This document shows positions 6,905-10,176 of a stretch of DNA of 10,176 bases, piece after piece; position 1 is the first letter of the stretch; every line of letters starts with the position of its first letter. The position numbers and the translations under genes were made by a program. The stretch is from Rhizobacter sp. (GTDB lineage: Bacteria > Pseudomonadota > Gammaproteobacteria > Burkholderiales > Burkholderiaceae_C): NCBI GenBank assembly GCA_025359585.1, contig JANYFX010000449.1, positions 1 through 10,176 of the forward strand. The letters run 5' to 3'. The notes beneath the pieces are model-generated. The model had not been told where the DNA came from. It saw nothing but the letters and a program-made list of their open reading frames with translations, and ran no database searches.

Positions 6905-7240
6905 TCAGTAGCGCGGCACGCTGGGATCGACCTGCAACGACCACGCGTCGCTGCCGCCCGCGAGGTTATAGACGGCATCGAAACCCTGGCGCTCCAGGAA
7001 TGCGACGACCTGCGCGCTGCGGGCCCCGTGATGACAAATACAGACGACAGGCTGCGCCGGGTCGAGCTCGGCCAGGCGCGACGGAATGTCGTTCATCGGA
7101 ATGTGCAGGCAGCGCAGGCCGCTCACGGTGACCGGCGCGAGCTGCACTTCCCAGTCTTCGCGCACGTCGAGCAGCAGCAGCGCCGTGGCGCCGGGTGCCG
7201 TCTGAAACGCGTAAAGGTCGGGGCCGCTCAGCTGTTTCAT
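6905..7240 (-). CDS. Single-domain rhodanese-like protein
   Basis: A 111-residue protein made of one rhodanese domain, the size of GlpE/PspE-type sulfurtransferases. The family moves sulfane sulfur from donors such as thiosulfate to thiol acceptors through a cysteine persulfide. The visible marks are LLLLDVREDWE (21-31), the first rhodanese signature, then HIPMNDI (46-52), and the active-site loop CHHGARS with the presumed catalytic Cys at residue 69. GFDAVYNLAGGSDAWS near the C-terminus is the usual closing signature. A second cysteine two residues earlier (C67-I-C69) is also present. There is no signal peptide, so it should be cytoplasmic. Its ATG overlaps the stop of the methyltransferase gene by one base (TGATG) and has no clear Shine-Dalgarno, which suggests translational coupling. 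The physiological acceptor cannot be inferred. Confidence 0.93.
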   Translation of the reverse strand: MKQLSGPDLYAFQTAPGATALLLLDVREDWEVQLAPVTVSGLRCLHIPMNDIPSRLAELDPAQPVVCICHHGARSAQVVAFLERQGFDAVYNLAGGSDAWSLQVDPSVPRY

Positions 7241-7893
7241 CAGAACTTGAAACGCGTGGGTTCGTCGAAGCCCTGCAGGCGCTGCGCCACGGTGTCAAAC
7301 AGCACCGTGTGCTCCAGCCCTTGTTCGCCGGTGCGCGTGACCAGCATCGCGCGCATCACCGGCTCCTGGCCGACGATGGCCACGAGCCGCCCGCCGAGCT
7401 TGAGTTGCGCCAGCAGGGTGGCCGGCACTTCGGCGACCGAGCCCGAGAGCACGATCACGTCGAAGGGCGCGTCGCTCATCAGGCCCTTGGACCCGTCGGC
7501 GTGGCTCACCGTCACGTTCATCACGCCGGCGTGGCGCAGGTTCTTGTGTGCGAACTCGGCGAGGCCAGCGTCGATCTCGAGCGTGGTGACGTGCTGGGCG
7601 CGGTGCGCGAGCAAGGCCGCCATGAAACCCGAACCGGCGCCGATTTCGAGCACGCGCTCATGTTTGTGCACCGCCAGTTCCTGCAGCAGCCGCGCTTCGA
7701 CCTTCGGCGCCAGCATGCACTGGCCGCCGGGCAGCGGCACTTCGGTATCGACGAAGGCCAGCGCGCGGTACGCGTCGGGCGTGAAGTCTTCGCGCTTGAC
7801 GACGGCCAGCAGCTCCAGCACGCCCTGGTTCAGCACGTCCCAGGGGCGGATCTGCTGCTCGATCATGTTGAAGCGGGCTTGTTCGATGTTCAT
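7240..7893 (-). CDS. Divergent PCMT-like (protein-L-isoaspartate O-methyltransferase family) SAM methyltransferase
   Basis: A 217-residue class I SAM-dependent methyltransferase of the PCMT family. The SAM-binding core is clear: VLEIGAGSGFMAALLA (81-96, motif I), VTTLEID (102-108) and the post-core LKLGGRLVAIVG (164-175). The N-terminal half aligns with PIMT enzymes in outline (REDFTPDAY, then a PLPGGQ turn). However, the normal GQTIS-type segment, with the Ser/Thr that helps place the isoaspartyl carboxylate, here reads GGQCMLAP (56-63). The family's usual VTAA-type strand reads VLSGS (148-152). Repair of isoaspartyl residues is thus doubtful, and the true substrate is unknown. The ATG at 7893 gives MNIEQARFNMIEQQIRPW, a start I recall from similar betaproteobacterial proteins; a GGTGA lies 5 nt before it. 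In-frame GTG (7902) and TTG (7905) codons are less likely. It sits 32 bp after the RND gene and is coupled to the rhodanese gene. Confidence 0.85.
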   Translation of the reverse strand: MNIEQARFNMIEQQIRPWDVLNQGVLELLAVVKREDFTPDAYRALAFVDTEVPLPGGQCMLAPKVEARLLQELAVHKHERVLEIGAGSGFMAALLAHRAQHVTTLEIDAGLAEFAHKNLRHAGVMNVTVSHADGSKGLMSDAPFDVIVLSGSVAEVPATLLAQLKLGGRLVAIVGQEPVMRAMLVTRTGEQGLEHTVLFDTVAQRLQGFDEPTRFKF

Positions 7894-7925
7894 GTCGTTC
7901 ACCAATGAAAATGACGTGTTCGATT

Positions 7926-10176
7926 CTATTTGGCGAGGGCCGGATCGACGCCCGCAGCCACCGGCTTCTTCGACGCAAAACGCCGCTTTGCCCAGGCCAC
8001 CAGGTCGTCGAGATAACAGTAGATCACCGGCACCACCACGAGCGTCAGCAGCGACGACGTGATCACGCCGCCGATGACGGCCTGCCCCATCGGCGCCCTC
8101 TGCTCGGAACCTTCGGAAAGCGCGAAGGCGAGCGGCACCATGCCGAAGATCATCGCCAGCGTCGTCATCAGGATCGGCCGCAGCCGCACCTTGGCAGCGT
8201 GCAGCAAGGCTTCGGTGCGCTCCATCGGAGCTTCGCCGTTTTCGCCGGCGCGCGAACGGATGGCGAAGTCGATCAGCAAAATGGCGTTCTTGGTGACCAG
8301 CCCCATCAGCATCACCACACCGATGATGCTGAACATGTTCAGCGTCGAGCGGAACATCAGCAGAGCCAGCACCACGCCGATCAGAGTGAGCGGCAGGGCG
8401 CTCATCAGCGCCAGCGGCTGCAGAAAGCTCTTGAACTGGCTCGCCAGGATCATGTAGATGAAGACGATGGCCAATGCCAGCGCACCGATCGCGTACTGGA
8501 AAGACTCGGTCATGTTCTTGGTCGAGCCGCCGAAGCTGTAGCGGTAACCCGGCGGCCAGGCCACCGTGTCGAGCGCCTTGCGGATGTCGGTCGACACGTC
8601 GCCCGAGCTGCGGCCGAGGGCATTCGCATCGAAGTTGATCTCGCGGTTCAGGTCGCGGCGGTTGATCTGGTTCGGGCCGGTCGAGGCCGTCACGTCGGCC
8701 ACTTGCGACAGACGCACCGAACGCGCCGAACCGTCGGCGGCGGCGGCCACGTTGATCGGAATGCGCTGCAGGTCGGCGATCGAGACGCGGCTTTCGGGCG
8801 CCACGCGCACGTTCACGTCGTAGTTCTCGCCGTCGGGCGCGCGCCAGTTGCCCACCGTGGTGCCCGCGACCAGTGTGCGCAGGCTCGACGCGAGCATATT
8901 GACGTTCAGGCCGGCGTCGGACGCGGCGTCGCGCTTGACCGCGATCGCGACTGTCGGCTTGTCGGGCTTGAGCGTGCTGTCGAGATCGACGAGGCCGGGG
9001 ATCGCCTGCAGCTTTGGCACGATCAGGCGCGACAGGCGTTCGAGTTCGGCCAGGTCGGTGCCCTGCACCGAGAACTGCAGGCTCTTGCCCCCGCCCAGAT
9101 CGGTCACGCCGATGTTGGTGACCGTGATGCCCGGAATGCGTGCCAAACGCTCGCGCAGCGGCGCGATCATCTGCGTGATGCTGCGGCTGCGCTCCTTGCG
9201 GTCGACCAGGCGCACATAGACCGCGCCATAGATCTTGCCGGCGGCCTGCCCGGCATTGATCGTGGTGACCGTGTACCGCACTTCCGGCAGCTCGCGCAGC
9301 GCCGCGTCGATCTGCTTCGCGCGCGCTTCGGTCAGCTCCAGCGACGAGCCAACCGGCGTGTAGAAGTTGAGCTGTGTCTCAGAGAAGTCGGCCTTGGGCA
9401 CGAACTCGGCACCGAGCAGCGGGACGATGAAGAAGCTGCCGACGAAGGTGGCGAGTGCCAGGCCCACCGTTGCGAGCTTGTGCGCGAGCGACCACGACAG
9501 AATGCCCTGGTAGGCGCGCGACAGCCACTCGGTGAATCGGTCGAACAAGCCCGTCACGCGGCCGATGGTCTTGTCGTAGAGCGTGACCGGCGGCCCCTTG
9601 TGAACGCCGTGCGCCTGCGGGTCGTGCCAGATGCTGGAGAGCATCGGGTCGAGCGTGAAGCTCACGAACATCGAGATCAGCACCGCCGCCACGATCGTCA
9701 AGCCGAACTCGTGGAAGAACTTGCCGACGATGCCGCCCATGAAGCCGATCGGCAGGAACACCGCCACGATCGACAGCGTGGTGGCGAGCACCGCGAGGCC
9801 GATCTCGTTGGTGCCGGCCAGCGCCGCTTCGTGCGCGCTCTTGCCCATCTGCACGTGGCGCACGATGTTCTCGCGCACCACGATCGCGTCGTCGATCAAC
9901 AGGCCCACGCAAAGGCTCAGCGCCATCATCGTGATGCTGTTGATCGTGAAGCCGAACAGGTACATGAAGAGGAAGGTGCCGATGAGGGCGATCGGCAAGG
10001 TCAATCCGGTGATGACGGTCGAGCGCCAGGAATTGAGGAACAGGAAGACGATCAGGATCGTCAGCGCCGCACCTTCGAAGAGTGTGCGTTTGACGTTCGC
10101 GACCGACACGCGGATCGCGCGCGAGTTGTCGCGGTTGACCTCGACCTTCACGCCCGGCGGCGTGATCGGCGCCGCG
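7926..10176 (-). CDS. RND (HAE1-type) efflux transporter permease, C-terminal three quarters (5' end outside window)
   Basis: The frame is open to the window end, leaving 749 residues of a protein that is usually about 1,030-1,080 long; roughly 300 N-terminal residues are missing. Such pumps are inner-membrane proton antiporters that trap substrates in the periplasm and membrane and pass them to an adaptor and a TolC-type channel. The visible part begins just before transmembrane segment 2. TM4 carries GLLIDDAIVVRENI, with the paired Asp of the proton relay (codons at 9891-9893 and 9888-9890). TM10 carries GLVTKNAILLIDFA, with the relay Lys at 8289-8291. Both support a working proton-driven, drug/amphiphile-type pump rather than a heavy-metal type. 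The large periplasmic porter loop lies between TM7 and TM8. The C-terminus ends after a short basic tail (AKRRFASKKP). No substrate can be assigned. A membrane-fusion protein gene would be expected upstream, beyond 10176. The PCMT-like gene follows after 32 bp. Confidence 0.93.
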   Translation of the reverse strand, partial: AAPITPPGVKVEVNRDNSRAIRVSVANVKRTLFEGAALTILIVFLFLNSWRSTVITGLTLPIALIGTFLFMYLFGFTINSITMMALSLCVGLLIDDAIVVRENIVRHVQMGKSAHEAALAGTNEIGLAVLATTLSIVAVFLPIGFMGGIVGKFFHEFGLTIVAAVLISMFVSFTLDPMLSSIWHDPQAHGVHKGPPVTLYDKTIGRVTGLFDRFTEWLSRAYQGILSWSLAHKLATVGLALATFVGSFFIVPLLGAEFVPKADFSETQLNFYTPVGSSLELTEARAKQIDAALRELPEVRYTVTTINAGQAAGKIYGAVYVRLVDRKERSRSITQMIAPLRERLARIPGITVTNIGVTDLGGGKSLQFSVQGTDLAELERLSRLIVPKLQAIPGLVDLDSTLKPDKPTVAIAVKRDAASDAGLNVNMLASSLRTLVAGTTVGNWRAPDGENYDVNVRVAPESRVSIADLQRIPINVAAAADGSARSVRLSQVADVTASTGPNQINRRDLNREINFDANALGRSSGDVSTDIRKALDTVAWPPGYRYSFGGSTKNMTESFQYAIGALALAIVFIYMILASQFKSFLQPLALMSALPLTLIGVVLALLMFRSTLNMFSIIGVVMLMGLVTKNAILLIDFAIRSRAGENGEAPMERTEALLHAAKVRLRPILMTTLAMIFGMVPLAFALSEGSEQRAPMGQAVIGGVITSSLLTLVVVPVIYCYLDDLVAWAKRRFASKKPVAAGVDPALAK

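Noticed and set aside
7894..7925. AT-richer 32-bp spacer between the RND and PCMT-like genes, considered as a promoter.
   Set aside because: No recognisable -35/-10 pair, and the short gap fits read-through within an operon.
6230..8062. 610-codon open frame on the + strand, antisense to the TolC-family, rhodanese and PCMT-like genes.
   Set aside because: It runs across three clearly real genes on the other strand, has Arg/Gln/Ala-rich low-information composition and shows no family motif; it follows from high GC, which makes stop codons rare.

Overview
The window is a gene-dense, high-GC chromosomal stretch from what is most likely a betaproteobacterium of the order Burkholderiales, perhaps the Rubrivivax/Leptothrix/Rhizobacter side. 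This rests on the phosphomannomutase-waaC-waaA order, the style of the PCMT-like/rhodanese/TolC genes and the strong GC bias at third codon positions. It is an inference from gene content; no rRNA or other marker gene is present. There are nine genes: two run off the window ends and seven are complete. No RNA gene, CRISPR array, insertion sequence or phage gene was seen. The longest stretch without a gene is about 125 bp.

Left part (1-2652, + strand): an envelope-sugar/LPS-core operon. It holds the C-terminus of a phosphomannomutase/phosphoglucomutase, then waaC (heptosyltransferase I, probably starting at an unusual TTG) and waaA (Kdo transferase, ATGA overlap with waaC). Together they supply activated-sugar precursors and attach Kdo and the first heptose to lipid A at the inner face of the cytoplasmic membrane.

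Middle (2666-5321, - strand): a two-gene operon, a DUF1800 protein followed by a DUF1501 protein with a Tat-type signal. The two families often occur as neighbours, but their function is unknown. The pair meets waaA tail to tail with only 13 bp between the stop codons, and a 125-bp gap separates it from the tolC-type gene upstream. That gap contains the only regulatory-looking repeats in the window.

Right part (5447-10176, - strand): four tightly spaced genes read leftward: a large RND (HAE1-type) efflux permease cut by the window end, a divergent PCMT-like methyltransferase, a single-domain rhodanese and a TolC-family outer-membrane channel. The RND pump and the TolC-type channel could be the inner- and outer-membrane parts of one tripartite exporter; a membrane-fusion protein gene would be expected just beyond position 10176. 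Two small cytosolic-type enzymes lie between the pump and channel genes.

Most of the window is conventional. The points most worth a second look are the uncharacterised DUF1800/DUF1501 pair, the methyltransferase that lacks the usual PIMT substrate-loop motif, and the enzyme genes placed between pump and channel.
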